Of a stretch of 64,000 nucleotides of DNA, positions 43,536 to 52,102 are shown one piece after another. The stretch's first letter is position 1. Each line of letters starts with the position of its first letter. The translations under genes and the position numbers were made by a program. Where the stretch lies: positions 106,603 through 170,602 of the forward strand of contig NZ_PUBZ01000136.1 of NCBI RefSeq assembly GCF_003205875.1, in the 5' to 3' direction. This DNA comes from Herpetosiphon llansteffanensis. Its GTDB lineage: Bacteria > Chloroflexota > Chloroflexia > Chloroflexales > Herpetosiphonaceae. The notes beneath the pieces are model-generated. The model had not been told where the DNA came from and did no database searches. It worked only from the letters and a program-made list of their open reading frames with translations.

Positions 43536-44366
43536 ATGGCACAGGTGATTGATCTGACGATTTACCCAATTAAATCGACAACAGGAATTAAGCTCGATCA
43601 GGCCCGTTTGGAGCTGCGTGGTTTTGCGAATGATCGGCGTTGGGCAGTCGTTGCCAGCGAAAATCGGCGTATTATCACTGCGCGCGAACATGGCAAATTG
43701 TTGGCAATTCGCAGCGCAATTACTGGCGATGGCTTGCAGGTGCAATTACCCACCCAAACTGAGCCACTAGCCTTGCCCAAGCTGTTTAGCCCGATTGAGC
43801 GAGTCAATTTATGGGCCGAGGAACAGCACCCAGCCATGGTCTATAACGAGGCAATTAATCACGCCTTCAGCGAGTATCTTGGCCTTGATTGCGTGGTGAT
43901 TTATATGGGCGAAGGCTGTGACCGCGCGTTGCCAACCGAGATGGCTTCGGGCTACACTGGGCGCAGCGACGACCGTGTGAGCTACGCCGACGATTATCCA
44001 ATTTTGCTGGCTTCGCAGGCTTCATTGGATGACCTCAATCAGCGGCTCGAACAACCAGCCAGCATGACCCAGTTTCGCCCAAATATTGTGATCGATGGCG
44101 AACGAGCCTACCAAGAAGATACCTGGCAGTGGCTGCAAATTGGCGAATGTTTGTTTGAAGTCGCCCAAGCCTGCCCGCGCTGCGTGCTGATCACAGTCGA
44201 TCCAGCAACAGGCGATAAACATACCCAGCAAGAGCCATTGCGCACCTTGGCGCGCTATCGCAAAACTGCTGGCGGTGGCGTACCATTTGGCATTCAGCTT
44301 GTACCACGCAAGTTTGGCACAATTCGCCATGGCGATCAGGTCGTTGTGCTCAAGCAGCCTGTATAA
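43536..44366 (+). CDS. MOSC domain protein
   Basis: This 276-residue protein has an N-terminal beta-barrel (VIDLTIYPIKSTTGIKLDQARLELRGFANDRRWAVV) and a C-terminal MOSC domain. The conserved cysteine is in CPRCVLITVDPATG, with RFRPNIV-type (QFRPNIVIDG) and KTAGGGVPFGIQL segments. MOSC proteins bind molybdenum cofactor and deliver sulfur or reduce N-hydroxylated compounds. The ATG at 43536 has GGAGGAG 8 bases upstream, which rules out the longer frame. The next gene follows by 30 bp with its own ribosome site. Confidence 0.9.
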   Translation: MAQVIDLTIYPIKSTTGIKLDQARLELRGFANDRRWAVVASENRRIITAREHGKLLAIRSAITGDGLQVQLPTQTEPLALPKLFSPIERVNLWAEEQHPAMVYNEAINHAFSEYLGLDCVVIYMGEGCDRALPTEMASGYTGRSDDRVSYADDYPILLASQASLDDLNQRLEQPASMTQFRPNIVIDGERAYQEDTWQWLQIGECLFEVAQACPRCVLITVDPATGDKHTQQEPLRTLARYRKTAGGGVPFGIQLVPRKFGTIRHGDQVVVLKQPV

Positions 44367-44396
44367 TTCAGCGATAGCATTTTTTGAGGAGTAACC

Positions 44397-44603
44397 ATGA
44401 ACGGTCAACAACGCAGCGCAATCAAACCAGGCCTCCAAGTGGCGATTGTGCTCAAGCACGATCAGGCAACTGGCAAAACGACAACCGGCATTGTCAAAGA
44501 TATTTTGACCAAATCGCCAAACCACCCGCATGGCATCAAAGTGCGCTTGGTCAGCGGCGAAGTTGGGCGGGTCAAGCAGATTTTGAGCACGCCGAATGCG
44601 TAG
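44397..44603 (+). CDS. ywbE: YwbE family protein
   Basis: This 68-residue protein matches the YwbE (DUF2196) pattern almost throughout: GLQVAIVLKHDQATGKTTTGIVKDILTKSPNHPHGIKVRL, then GEVGRVKQIL. The family forms a small beta-barrel of unknown function. GAGGAG lies 7-8 bases before the ATG. It overlaps the following phosphatase gene by 8 bp. Confidence 0.9.
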   Translation: MNGQQRSAIKPGLQVAIVLKHDQATGKTTTGIVKDILTKSPNHPHGIKVRLVSGEVGRVKQILSTPNA

Positions 44604-45234
44604 AATCGCCTTGGTAACCCACCCTGAATCGCAGCACCATGTTGAGCAAAAAGTTGGCGGTTGGTATGACACAGATTTGACGGAGCGTGGCCAGCAACAA
44701 GCCAAGGCAATTGCGATGGTGTTGGCCGCAGAATTGCCCCTAGCCAGCCCAATCTATAGCTCCGATTTGCAGCGCACAGCCCAAACAGCAGCCTTGATTG
44801 CGCACAGCTTGCATAGCCAAGTTGTGCTCGATCAGCGCTTGCGCGAGATGAGTTATGGTGCTGCCGAAGGTCGCGATCAGGCTTGGTTTGATCAGCAGAT
44901 CGTTTATCCGCCACAGGCCGAAGGTCGGCTTGATCATCGGGTCTACCCAAGCAGCGAGAATCGGCGCGAAGTAGCATCCAGAATATACGCCGCCATGGAC
45001 ACGATTATTAACTCAGCAGCGCAACAGTTGGTGATTGTGACCCATGGCTTTGCTGCTAGCTTTGTGATTGCCGCGTGGCTTGGTATGCCAATTGAGGCGC
45101 TCGGCTCAGTCGCATTTCAGGTTAATTCGGGCAACATTTCGTGGCTAACGCAAAGCGCACCATTTCATAATCGCACGCTGTATCAACTTAACGATACCCG
45201 TCATTTGAGCAATCTTTATGGCGATTATGCATAA
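44596..45234 (+). CDS. Histidine phosphatase family protein
   Basis: This 212-residue phosphatase-fold protein has a first catalytic motif of LVTHPES instead of the usual RHG, so the arginine before the nucleophilic histidine is replaced by threonine. The second histidine is in QLVIVTHGFAASFVIAAWLG. IYSSDLQRTAQTAALIA and LREMSYGAAEG are typical. The changed first motif may reduce or alter activity. It starts inside ywbE and overlaps the convergent zinc-ribbon gene by 10 bp. Confidence 0.85.
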   Translation: MRRIALVTHPESQHHVEQKVGGWYDTDLTERGQQQAKAIAMVLAAELPLASPIYSSDLQRTAQTAALIAHSLHSQVVLDQRLREMSYGAAEGRDQAWFDQQIVYPPQAEGRLDHRVYPSSENRREVASRIYAAMDTIINSAAQQLVIVTHGFAASFVIAAWLGMPIEALGSVAFQVNSGNISWLTQSAPFHNRTLYQLNDTRHLSNLYGDYA

Positions 45235-46238
45235 TCTATCCTTTTAATAACCCAAAAGGCGGTTGCTAAACATGTCATTATGGCATAATAACCCCAAAGT
45301 AATTCTAGAATTGGATGAACCGCAATTAATAATCCTAAGCCTAATAAGACAAATACAGTAATAATCACCAATACTTGCGTTCTTATTGGCTTTTGAGGCC
45401 GAGTAATATTTGCAGCTACATCCTGCGACATTGACATGCCAGTGAAAAATAATGTTGCGCCAGTAATTGGAACAAATAGCAGCGATAGCCACATAATCGC
45501 ACCATCGGTATTATTTTGGCGATTTGAATAAGCAGATTGGCTACGATTATCAGCAATGCCTTCAAAGCTGGACAGCGTAACAGTTCCTGCAGACATTTCG
45601 ATTGAGCCACAAGCTACAAAGGGAGAGAAGAAGAGAAAAAATAAAAGGAATCCAGTAATCATCATCGCTCGCGTTGAAACCTCAATTGTTGAGAGGCTTT
45701 GAATGAGTTGGTAGCCATAATTTGGGGTTGTGCCGATTGATGCTGCAGGCGGTGATCCACTCAGCCATTCATTGCAAAAACGGCATTTCTTCGCATCAGC
45801 CAAAATTTGCTCAGCACAATATGGGCAGCTTTTGGTGGCGGAAGTGCTGATGCTAACAGCGGCTGCTTGATTGATTGGCGCACTGGTCATTATTGGAGTT
45901 GGGGAAACCGATAGCTGCATATGCAATGCTGGAATTGGGTCTGGCTGATTAACAATAGGCATAATTTTTGCCTCATATTTCTGAAAAGCCAACTTCCAGG
46001 CAGAACTACGGTTAATAACTGAGGCATGCGGTTCTTTTCGAAGCAGTTTAATTATTCTCGTATGCGCCTCGGTACCGACCGCTGGACTCTCAAGTAATTC
46101 TAAAAGTGTTACAACAATTCGTGAATGAGTTTCATTTAATGCTGATAGCGTTCTAATATGATCGATTAATGCCGAGCCTTCTGCTGTCTTTAAGTCATTA
46201 ACAATTTGATTGACTTTTGAAAAAGATATATCACTCAT
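45225..46238 (-). CDS. Zinc-ribbon membrane protein
   Basis: This is a 337-residue protein. An N-terminal helical soluble region (about 1-120, INQ/DLK heptads near LKTAEGSALIDHIRTLSAL) resembles HEAT-like helices. A zinc ribbon CPYCAEQILADAKKCRFC with four cysteines follows at about 140-157. Four membrane helices follow (MMITGFLLFFLFFSPFVACG, MWLSLLFVPITGATLFFTG, LVIITVFVLLGLGLLIAV, WGYYAIMTCLATAFWVI). The function is unknown. Its upstream region holds the inverted repeat flanking TATAAT at 46283-46320. Confidence 0.75.
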   Translation of the reverse strand: MSDISFSKVNQIVNDLKTAEGSALIDHIRTLSALNETHSRIVVTLLELLESPAVGTEAHTRIIKLLRKEPHASVINRSSAWKLAFQKYEAKIMPIVNQPDPIPALHMQLSVSPTPIMTSAPINQAAAVSISTSATKSCPYCAEQILADAKKCRFCNEWLSGSPPAASIGTTPNYGYQLIQSLSTIEVSTRAMMITGFLLFFLFFSPFVACGSIEMSAGTVTLSSFEGIADNRSQSAYSNRQNNTDGAIMWLSLLFVPITGATLFFTGMSMSQDVAANITRPQKPIRTQVLVIITVFVLLGLGLLIAVHPILELLWGYYAIMTCLATAFWVIKRIDYA

Positions 46239-46528
46239 AATACTCCAGCTCCTAGGTTATTGCATCTGGAAGAATGAATAGTACAGTTAACAGCATGTAC
46301 CGCATTATACTGTTAACTGTGAGAAAATTTACTTTATTGATTGGTTTTGATTGATAGGATTATCATAGCAGATACAGTTTGGCATATCAAGCTTTTTTGC
46401 ATTTGGTAGCATTTATTTGTTAGCCATTATAAAATCTCAATCCTGTTATCTGCTACTTGACAGTGATTCATGCGATTCTTTAAAATAGCAAGGCTGTGCT
46501 ATTTGGATAGGAATGGAGCACCAGAATC
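46239..46528. other. AT-rich divergent promoter region
   Basis: This 290-base gap lies between the zinc-ribbon gene (minus) and the TPR gene (plus). It holds the inverted repeat listed separately and AT-rich sequence to about 46500. I see no small gene. Confidence 0.6.
46283..46320 (-). promoter_or_regulatory. Perfect 11-bp inverted repeat around a TATAAT box
   Basis: ACAGTTAACAG (46283-46293) and CTGTTAACTGT (46310-46320) are exact inverse copies. The minus-strand TATAAT (46309-46304) lies between the arms, 45-80 bases before the zinc-ribbon gene start. This is the geometry of a repressor operator over a promoter; a hairpin role is less likely without a U-tract. Confidence 0.6.
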
Positions 46529-47380
46529 ATGGATATTGATGCGCTGTGGGAATATGCTGATCCTGCTGCGAGCGAGAGTCGATTTATTCAAGCCTTGGCT
46601 GAAACAACGGGCGATGATCAGCTCGAACTAATGAGCCAAATTGCGCGAACCTTTTCGTTGCGTGGGCGTTTTGCCGAAGCCCACGAACGGCTTGATCAAC
46701 TTGAAGCTCAATTAAATGGGGCGAGTGAACGGCCTCAAGTGCGCTACTACCTCGAGCGAGGCCGCACCCATAATGCTGCTGGCGAACACGAAATGGCTCA
46801 TTATTTCTTTAACCAAGCGTGGGAACTCGCCTCACAAGCAGGCTTGGTTGGCTTGGCGGTTGATGCGGCGCATATGCTGGCGATTAGCAATCCTGGCAGC
46901 GAACAAGCCTTAAGCTGGAACCAACACGGCTTAGCCTTGGCCCGCAACTCAGCTGACCCCAAAGCCCAAGCATTAATTCCCGCCATGCTGAATAATGCAG
47001 CCTGGGATCTCCACGAACGGGGCGAGTTTGGCGCAGCTTTGGCCTTATTCAAAGAGGCAGAGCAAGCGTGGATCACCCGTGAACGCCCGCGCCAAATTCA
47101 AATTGCCCGTTGGTCGGTGGCTCGCTGTTTACGCTCGTTGGGCGACTATCAGCAAGCACTCGCCTTGCAACAAACGCTTGCCGCCGAATTACAAGCAGCA
47201 GAGATTAGCGATGGCTTTGTGTTCGAAGAAATTGGCGAGAATTTAGCGGCCTTGGGCGAGCACGAAGCGGCCAAACCCTATTTTGAGCAAGCGCTCAATG
47301 CTTTAGCCCAAGATCCATGGTTTGTGCAACATGAAGCAGCGCGTTTACTCAACCTCAAAATTCGCGCTGGCAAAGCCTAA
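46529..47380 (+). CDS. TPR repeat protein
   Basis: This 283-residue soluble helical protein has TPR-like pairs through its length: LRGRFAEAHERLDQLEAQL, AAGEHEMAHYFFNQAWELA, ERGEFGAALALFKEAEQAW, SLGDYQQALALQQTLAAEL, ALGEHEAAKPYFEQALNAL. There is no catalytic domain, so it is an adaptor or scaffold. GGAG lies 10 bases before the ATG. Its last 4 bases overlap the convergent restriction enzyme gene. Any link to the restriction system is only positional. Confidence 0.8.
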   Translation: MDIDALWEYADPAASESRFIQALAETTGDDQLELMSQIARTFSLRGRFAEAHERLDQLEAQLNGASERPQVRYYLERGRTHNAAGEHEMAHYFFNQAWELASQAGLVGLAVDAAHMLAISNPGSEQALSWNQHGLALARNSADPKAQALIPAMLNNAAWDLHERGEFGAALALFKEAEQAWITRERPRQIQIARWSVARCLRSLGDYQQALALQQTLAAELQAAEISDGFVFEEIGENLAALGEHEAAKPYFEQALNALAQDPWFVQHEAARLLNLKIRAGKA

Positions 47381-48330
47381 TATGGCCCAAGAAAGCGTGA
47401 ACCATTAAAGTGAATCAGATGATCTGGTGCTTCGGCAATCCAGACTTCAGATTCCCATGAAATATCAGCTACAAAGCGTGCCATCTCGCGGCGAGTTGCA
47501 AAGGCTGTCACAAAAATTAAGCCAAGGTTGGCACGCTGAAAAAGCTGATTTAATTCATGATACCGTTTACCATCAACAGGGCCATGTCTCGTCACTGCCT
47601 CAACCAAAAAAAGCCAGTTTTGGTCTGGAGCATACAAAATAACATCAGGCATTTTGCCATGCAGATCAAGCTCAATGCCTAAGCGTTCAAATTCAGCCTG
47701 ATCAACATAACCCCACTTTTGGCCTGTATCGCCAACATATAATAACTTGCCATTTGGCACATAGCGCGAACCAAAATCCTCAATAATTGCTTTAATCAAT
47801 TGACTATGTTCACCAGCACTTAGATCAATATTTAAGTTTTGGCTCAAAGTGACGGGTATTCGCTGCATTTCGCGTAATTGGGCATAGTTTTTTTGGAGGC
47901 TTTGGCGAATTTTCTGAAAATGTGCTAATTGATATACCCATTGTTCACTATTAAATGTTTGAAATAAACTTAAAGCTTCAGGGGCAATTTGATAACACCA
48001 TTTTGGGCTATTAATCGCCCGATGTGGCTGATCGGGATTAGCAACCACAATCCCTGCTTCAATAAATTGATGCATGGTTTGGCGACGAAACGTTTCGCGG
48101 GTGTTAGGTGCGTATATTTTGGCATAATGTAATCGGCACCAATCCATTATGGGCGTAATTCCAATTAATGGTGCACTGGCTTCATGCCACGCTTGGATTG
48201 GATTAAGATCAAGTAATGCTAACAAGGTTAATGCTGATCGTTCATTTTCCTGGGCTAGGGGGAAATCTAATAAGCTTAGAATTTTTTGGGCTTCTTGACA
48301 TTTTTGCTGCCTTAATTGCTCATTATTCAT
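47377..48330 (-). CDS. Type II restriction endonuclease, PstI/BsuBI family
   Basis: This is a 317-residue protein. The N-terminal helical half (about 1-155) is followed by the family catalytic domain: LLYVGDTGQKWGYVD, then MPDVILYAPDQNWLFLVEAVTRHGPV. Asp229 and Glu244 fit the PD-(D/E)xK-like metal site. The end SWESEVWIAEAPDHLIHFNGSRFLGPY is the strongest family mark. PstI and BsuBI cleave CTGCAG, so this enzyme probably does too. Its ATG overlaps the methyltransferase stop (ATGA), so the methyltransferase is made first. Confidence 0.9.
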   Translation of the reverse strand: MNNEQLRQQKCQEAQKILSLLDFPLAQENERSALTLLALLDLNPIQAWHEASAPLIGITPIMDWCRLHYAKIYAPNTRETFRRQTMHQFIEAGIVVANPDQPHRAINSPKWCYQIAPEALSLFQTFNSEQWVYQLAHFQKIRQSLQKNYAQLREMQRIPVTLSQNLNIDLSAGEHSQLIKAIIEDFGSRYVPNGKLLYVGDTGQKWGYVDQAEFERLGIELDLHGKMPDVILYAPDQNWLFLVEAVTRHGPVDGKRYHELNQLFQRANLGLIFVTAFATRREMARFVADISWESEVWIAEAPDHLIHFNGSRFLGPY

Positions 48331-49850
48331 ACAAGCGCAACCTCTTTAACCCATTTATCGATCGTTAATTGATCGGGATTGGGTTGAGAATCAAGCTTCT
48401 GGCCCAAATTAATGAGTTGCAATTGGCTTGGATAGCGTAATGCATACAAATCACGTACATTAACTTGAGTATGACCGCTAAATTGACGAAAGCAAGTATC
48501 GTAAAACGTAGAATTAAGATACAGTGCTAGGCCTTGCGCCAAGTGACGATTAAGGCCATTTTTGGCAGTATGAATCACATTCAAATGATTTTCAATCGCT
48601 AGATAGTTGGTAGCTTGAATTTCTGGATGATACACTGTGGCTTTAACTCGCCGCACTTCTTCTTTGCTTGAAAAGCGCCGAATCAACACATAGCTGCCAT
48701 TATTTGGATACAACCACTTCATCACCGCTGTATCCTGTTTAATCGCATTCGGTTTATTGCTAGCTACAATCGGCCATTCAACGAAGTGTGAGCGACAATG
48801 GATTGGATAAAACAGCGGATAGGTATCAGTAGCAGGTTGATCGCGGAGATGTTGCGCAAGCCGAAAATCGACAACCGGCCCGGTTGATGCTTTTAATCCC
48901 AAATCGTCCAAAGTACATGGCAATTGTTGCATCAACTGTATTGTCTGATCGTTATGAATCTCAGTTGGCAGATGAATAAACTGCTGAGGATCGAGGGGCT
49001 GCACAAGCTGGGCAAAAGGAATTTCCCGCTGCTTAATTGAACTCAGTTGATTCAATGGAGTTTGTGAGATGATGACACTAGCTTGTTGTTCGTGCTTAAT
49101 CGCATGCAGCACAACTAATTCTTGGAGGACAGCATTATCTTTAAATGGCTCAGTTCGACTATCGAAACTATGAATTTGCCTAATTGCCATCTGCTTAAGC
49201 AACATTGAACGAAACGGCTTGAAATAGACTCCATTACAAAAACTACGCGGAACGATTGCAACTAATTCACCCAATGGAGCCAATAAGTGGATGGTTAATG
49301 CTAAAAATGCACTATACAGATTAACCGTTTCAATCTCAACGCTACGCAATAATTTTCGTGTAAGTGAGCTATTTTGAATTTTTTTGTAGGGTGGATTGAG
49401 AATGGCATGGGTATAACCATTATTTGCTTGCCAGGCAGCTAATTGAATCTTTTGAGTCGCTGCCTGGATAAAATCGGTATTGAAAATAGTCGTTTGACAT
49501 TGGATCGCGGCCTTCGCTGCAACCTGCTGGCAAGTCTCCAAGGTTGTTGCCAATTGCGGCATCAGCAAGTCATCAATTTCATAAGCATCGATTGTAAGTG
49601 CTTGAATTGAGGCTTGTTGGCTAAACCGCTGAACAAAGGCAGCGATTAATGAACCAATGCCAGCCCCAGCTTCAAGTAAGCGTACTCTTGGCTGATCTGA
49701 CGGTTTAAACAGACTCGCCATATACTCGGCAATTGGGGCAGGGGTCAGAAATTGGCTATAGTTCGCACGCTGCTCAGGCTTGATCAATTGATCAACCACT
49801 AAGCGGCGTTGATCAACATGCTCCATGAGATCAAAATGGGTTGTTATCAT
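48327..49850 (-). CDS. Type II DNA adenine methyltransferase, partner of the PstI-type enzyme
   Basis: This 507-residue N6-adenine methyltransferase has motif I LLEAGAGIGSLIAAF (SAM binding, 59-73) and motif IV AILNPPYKKI (NPPY 152-155). The order motif I then NPPY with a long C-terminal target-recognition part fits the gamma-type M.PstI/M.BsuBI class. I chose ATG at 49850, with GAGG 9 bases upstream; GTG at 49865 has no ribosome site. It protects host CTGCAG sites, of which at least three exist in this window (34436, 45587, 45743). Confidence 0.88.
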   Translation of the reverse strand: MITTHFDLMEHVDQRRLVVDQLIKPEQRANYSQFLTPAPIAEYMASLFKPSDQPRVRLLEAGAGIGSLIAAFVQRFSQQASIQALTIDAYEIDDLLMPQLATTLETCQQVAAKAAIQCQTTIFNTDFIQAATQKIQLAAWQANNGYTHAILNPPYKKIQNSSLTRKLLRSVEIETVNLYSAFLALTIHLLAPLGELVAIVPRSFCNGVYFKPFRSMLLKQMAIRQIHSFDSRTEPFKDNAVLQELVVLHAIKHEQQASVIISQTPLNQLSSIKQREIPFAQLVQPLDPQQFIHLPTEIHNDQTIQLMQQLPCTLDDLGLKASTGPVVDFRLAQHLRDQPATDTYPLFYPIHCRSHFVEWPIVASNKPNAIKQDTAVMKWLYPNNGSYVLIRRFSSKEEVRRVKATVYHPEIQATNYLAIENHLNVIHTAKNGLNRHLAQGLALYLNSTFYDTCFRQFSGHTQVNVRDLYALRYPSQLQLINLGQKLDSQPNPDQLTIDKWVKEVALV

Positions 49851-49892
49851 CAGCCAATGCCTCACGCGTAAACACCAATGTGCTAAGTCTCT

Positions 49893-49921
49893 ATCATAGT
49901 AGAATTTTGTTTTTTAGCCAA
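49893..49921 (-). promoter_or_regulatory. Promoter for the restriction-modification genes
   Basis: TTGGCT (49921-49916) and TATGAT (49898-49893) on the minus strand are separated by 17 bases, about 43 bases before the methyltransferase ATG. Confidence 0.6.
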
Positions 49922-49986
49922 TCTCGCTTTTTATGCCGAGCCTACCGATTAGCTAAAATTGCTGATTACAAGGCATTGATTTGCGT

Positions 49987-50015
49987 TCGACACTCCCATT
50001 AAACTGCGCTATAAT
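49987..50015 (+). promoter_or_regulatory. Promoter for the aminotransferase/succinate-dehydrogenase-like operon
   Basis: TCGACA (49987-49992), 17 bases, TATAAT (50010-50015): a near-consensus promoter facing the aminotransferase gene. It is divergent from the restriction-modification promoter 65 bases away. Confidence 0.75.
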
Positions 50016-50053
50016 CCAAACAAGTTTCTGGAGTTGCTGATTCGCGAGCCTCT

Positions 50054-50071
50054 GATCAGAAATTTCTGATC
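50054..50071. promoter_or_regulatory. Perfect 18-bp palindrome in the operon leader
   Basis: GATCAGAAATTTCTGATC is self-complementary over 18 bases, about 40 bases after the -10 box and 27 bases before the ATG. It is a candidate operator for a dimeric repressor; its short-loop hairpin form would also sit near the ribosome site. Confidence 0.5.
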
Positions 50072-50097
50072 GGCAGGTGATATTTGTGTTTACAACC

Positions 50098-51240
50098 ATG
50101 AGCACTGCACCGCGTGATTGGTTGGCAAGTCGGGCTGAGTTTCCGATTTTAAGCCGCAAAACCTATCTCAATACCTGTTCGCTTGGCGCATTGAGCACCC
50201 GCGTACGTTCGGCAGTTAATCAGCATTTGGATTTATGGGAAGAGTACGGGGCTTCTGCTTGGTATAAGATTTGGCTTGGCGAGTGCGCTGGATTGCGCGC
50301 CACCACCGAACGCTTATTCAACGCGCCTGCTGGCTCGGTGGCCTTGGCTCCTAGCGTTGGCGTGGCGCTCTCAGTGCTGGCCAGTGCCTTGGATTATCGC
50401 CAACGGCCCAAGGTTATTTCAACCGTCCTTGATTTCCCAACAATTCCCTATCAATGGTTGGCACATCCCGAGGTCGAGGTGGTGCTTTTGCCCTCGCCCG
50501 ATGGTGTGCATGTGCCGCTCGAAGCCTACGAGGCCGCAATCGATGAGCGCACAGCCTTAGTGGCAACCTCGCATGTCTTTTTTGCAAGTGGCACGATTCA
50601 GCCAATTGCCGAAATTGCCAAACTGGCGCATTCCAAAGGTGCGTTATGTCTGATCGATGGCTATCAGGCGGCGGGCCAAGTGCCAATTGATGTCGTTGCC
50701 AGCGATTTGGATTTCTACATGACTGGTGGCTTGAAGTGGCTGCTTGGTGGCACGGGCATTGTCGAATGCTATGTGCGGCCCAGTTTGATTCCACAGCTTA
50801 AGCCTACGGTTGCTGGCTGGTTTGGTCATGCCAAACAATTTGCCTTCGACCCGAATAACTTTGAGTTTGCTCCCGATGCGCGGCGCTTTGAGGTTGGCAC
50901 GCCAGCCTTGGCGGCGGTGTATGCTGGCCATGCTGGCATGCAAATTATCCTTGAGCATGGGGTTGAGGCAATTCAACAACGCACCAGCGAGCTAGTGGCC
51001 TATTTGGTGGCCAAGCTGCGCGATGCAGGCTATCAATTAACGATTGCTGGCGACCCACAGCAGCATGCAGGGATCGTGATGATCCAAAGTGCCGAGCATG
51101 CCAAGCTGGTCGCCGCCTTGGCTGAGCAGGGGATTATTGTTGATCACCGGCCTGGCCATGTGCGGGTATCGCCATTTTTCTATACCGTAGAACCAGAGCT
51201 TGATCTTTTTGTGGAACGCTTACAGGCTCTCAGCCAGTAA
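50098..51240 (+). CDS. Class V aminotransferase (PLP enzyme)
   Basis: This 380-residue fold-type I PLP enzyme of the cysteine desulfurase/kynureninase class has the cofactor aspartate in LIDGYQAAGQVPID (Asp187) and the Schiff-base lysine at 213 in MTGGLKWLLGG. Other typical segments are NTCSLGALS near the start and RRFEVGTPALAAVYAGHAGM. It lacks a desulfurase-type active cysteine loop that I can recognise, so a lyase or transaminase activity is more likely than desulfuration. The ATG at 50098 has no good ribosome site; GTG at 50086 after AGGTGAT is an alternative. It is the first gene of the operon, 30 bp before the next. Confidence 0.85.
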   Translation: MSTAPRDWLASRAEFPILSRKTYLNTCSLGALSTRVRSAVNQHLDLWEEYGASAWYKIWLGECAGLRATTERLFNAPAGSVALAPSVGVALSVLASALDYRQRPKVISTVLDFPTIPYQWLAHPEVEVVLLPSPDGVHVPLEAYEAAIDERTALVATSHVFFASGTIQPIAEIAKLAHSKGALCLIDGYQAAGQVPIDVVASDLDFYMTGGLKWLLGGTGIVECYVRPSLIPQLKPTVAGWFGHAKQFAFDPNNFEFAPDARRFEVGTPALAAVYAGHAGMQIILEHGVEAIQQRTSELVAYLVAKLRDAGYQLTIAGDPQQHAGIVMIQSAEHAKLVAALAEQGIIVDHRPGHVRVSPFFYTVEPELDLFVERLQALSQ

Positions 51241-51270
51241 TTTGGAATTCAGCATCAATAAGGAGGTTAC

Positions 51271-51666
51271 GTGTCCACTCGCACGATTTTGGACCGTTAT
51301 CAAACGAGTGCCTCGTATCTAGCGCGCATTTTACTCCGTTTTTCGGGCTTGTTGCTCACGGTGTATATGCTGACGTACATTTGGGAATTGAGCACGGTTA
51401 TTCGCACCAGCGACGAACCTGCTGGCACCGCTGCGGCGGCCTTCAACACGGCGATGGCAGCGTATAACACAACCTTTTGGCATATTACCCATGCGGTGGT
51501 TGTGGCGATGGTAGTGTTGCATGCCCTGACTGGCTTGCGGGTTTTGACCCTTGAGGCTGGCATTGGCGCGCGCTTCCAACGCGCCTCATTCTGGCTTTCG
51601 TTGGTCTTGACGGTGGCGCTGTTTGTGCTGCTCTTTATTAAGATTATTGCCAATATCGCGGCATAA
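51271..51666 (+). CDS. Succinate-dehydrogenase-like cytochrome b subunit (SdhC-like)
   Basis: This 131-residue membrane protein has three helices. The first begins ARILLRFSGLLLTVYMLTYIWEL with the R-x-SG motif of SdhC quinone-site helices. The second holds HITHAVVVAMVVLHALTGLRVL with candidate haem histidines. The third is FWLSLVLTVALFVLLFIKII. It starts at GTG 51271 behind AAGGAGG. Together with the next gene it should form the membrane anchor for the flavoprotein and iron-sulfur subunits. Confidence 0.8.
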   Translation: MSTRTILDRYQTSASYLARILLRFSGLLLTVYMLTYIWELSTVIRTSDEPAGTAAAAFNTAMAAYNTTFWHITHAVVVAMVVLHALTGLRVLTLEAGIGARFQRASFWLSLVLTVALFVLLFIKIIANIAA

Positions 51667-51688
51667 CGGCTGGAAAGGAATCGCTTCA

Positions 51689-52090
51689 ATGGTGCACCGA
51701 GACGTTATCAGCGTTACAAGCCGCGCGCAAAAGGTTAAAGTAGAACCTGGTGCGGGCACGCTGTTGTGGATTCTGCAACGCCTTTCTTCATATGGCTTGT
51801 TGCTGTTTTTGCCAATCCACCTGTATTTTACCTATTTCACCAAGCTAGATACACCAGTGCTGACCTATGAAGGCGCTCGTGAAACCTTCCGCGCATTTCC
51901 ACTGTGGTATGTGCTCAACGAAGGGTTGTTGTTACTGTGTGCGCTGTTTCATGGCTTAAACGGCTTTCGCAATGTCATCTACGACTGGACAACCAATAGC
52001 GCTGTGCGTCATACGGTCAACTTTGTGTTGATTGTCTTGGGTATCGCTGGGGCAATTTTGGGGTTCTGGACGTTGTGGGCTTTGGCATAA
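51689..52090 (+). CDS. Succinate-dehydrogenase-like membrane anchor (SdhD-like)
   Basis: This 133-residue protein has three helices. The RLSSYGLLLFLPIHLYFTYF segment carries the arginine-serine pair and a histidine typical of the anchor family. The second helix LLLLCALFHGLNGFRNVIYD has another histidine, and the third is FVLIVLGIAGAILGFWTLW. The ATG at 51689 follows AAAGGAA at 8 bases; a longer frame to 51623 lies inside the SdhC-like gene and is unlikely. The next gene starts 12 bases after its stop. Confidence 0.8.
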   Translation: MVHRDVISVTSRAQKVKVEPGAGTLLWILQRLSSYGLLLFLPIHLYFTYFTKLDTPVLTYEGARETFRAFPLWYVLNEGLLLLCALFHGLNGFRNVIYDWTTNSAVRHTVNFVLIVLGIAGAILGFWTLWALA

Positions 52091-52102
52091 GGAGTGTCGT
52101 CT

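Noticed and set aside
43126..43569. Possible 147-residue minus-strand gene
   Set aside because: It runs through the REP element and mosaic words and into the MOSC gene start, and its protein is a direct reading of the repeats.
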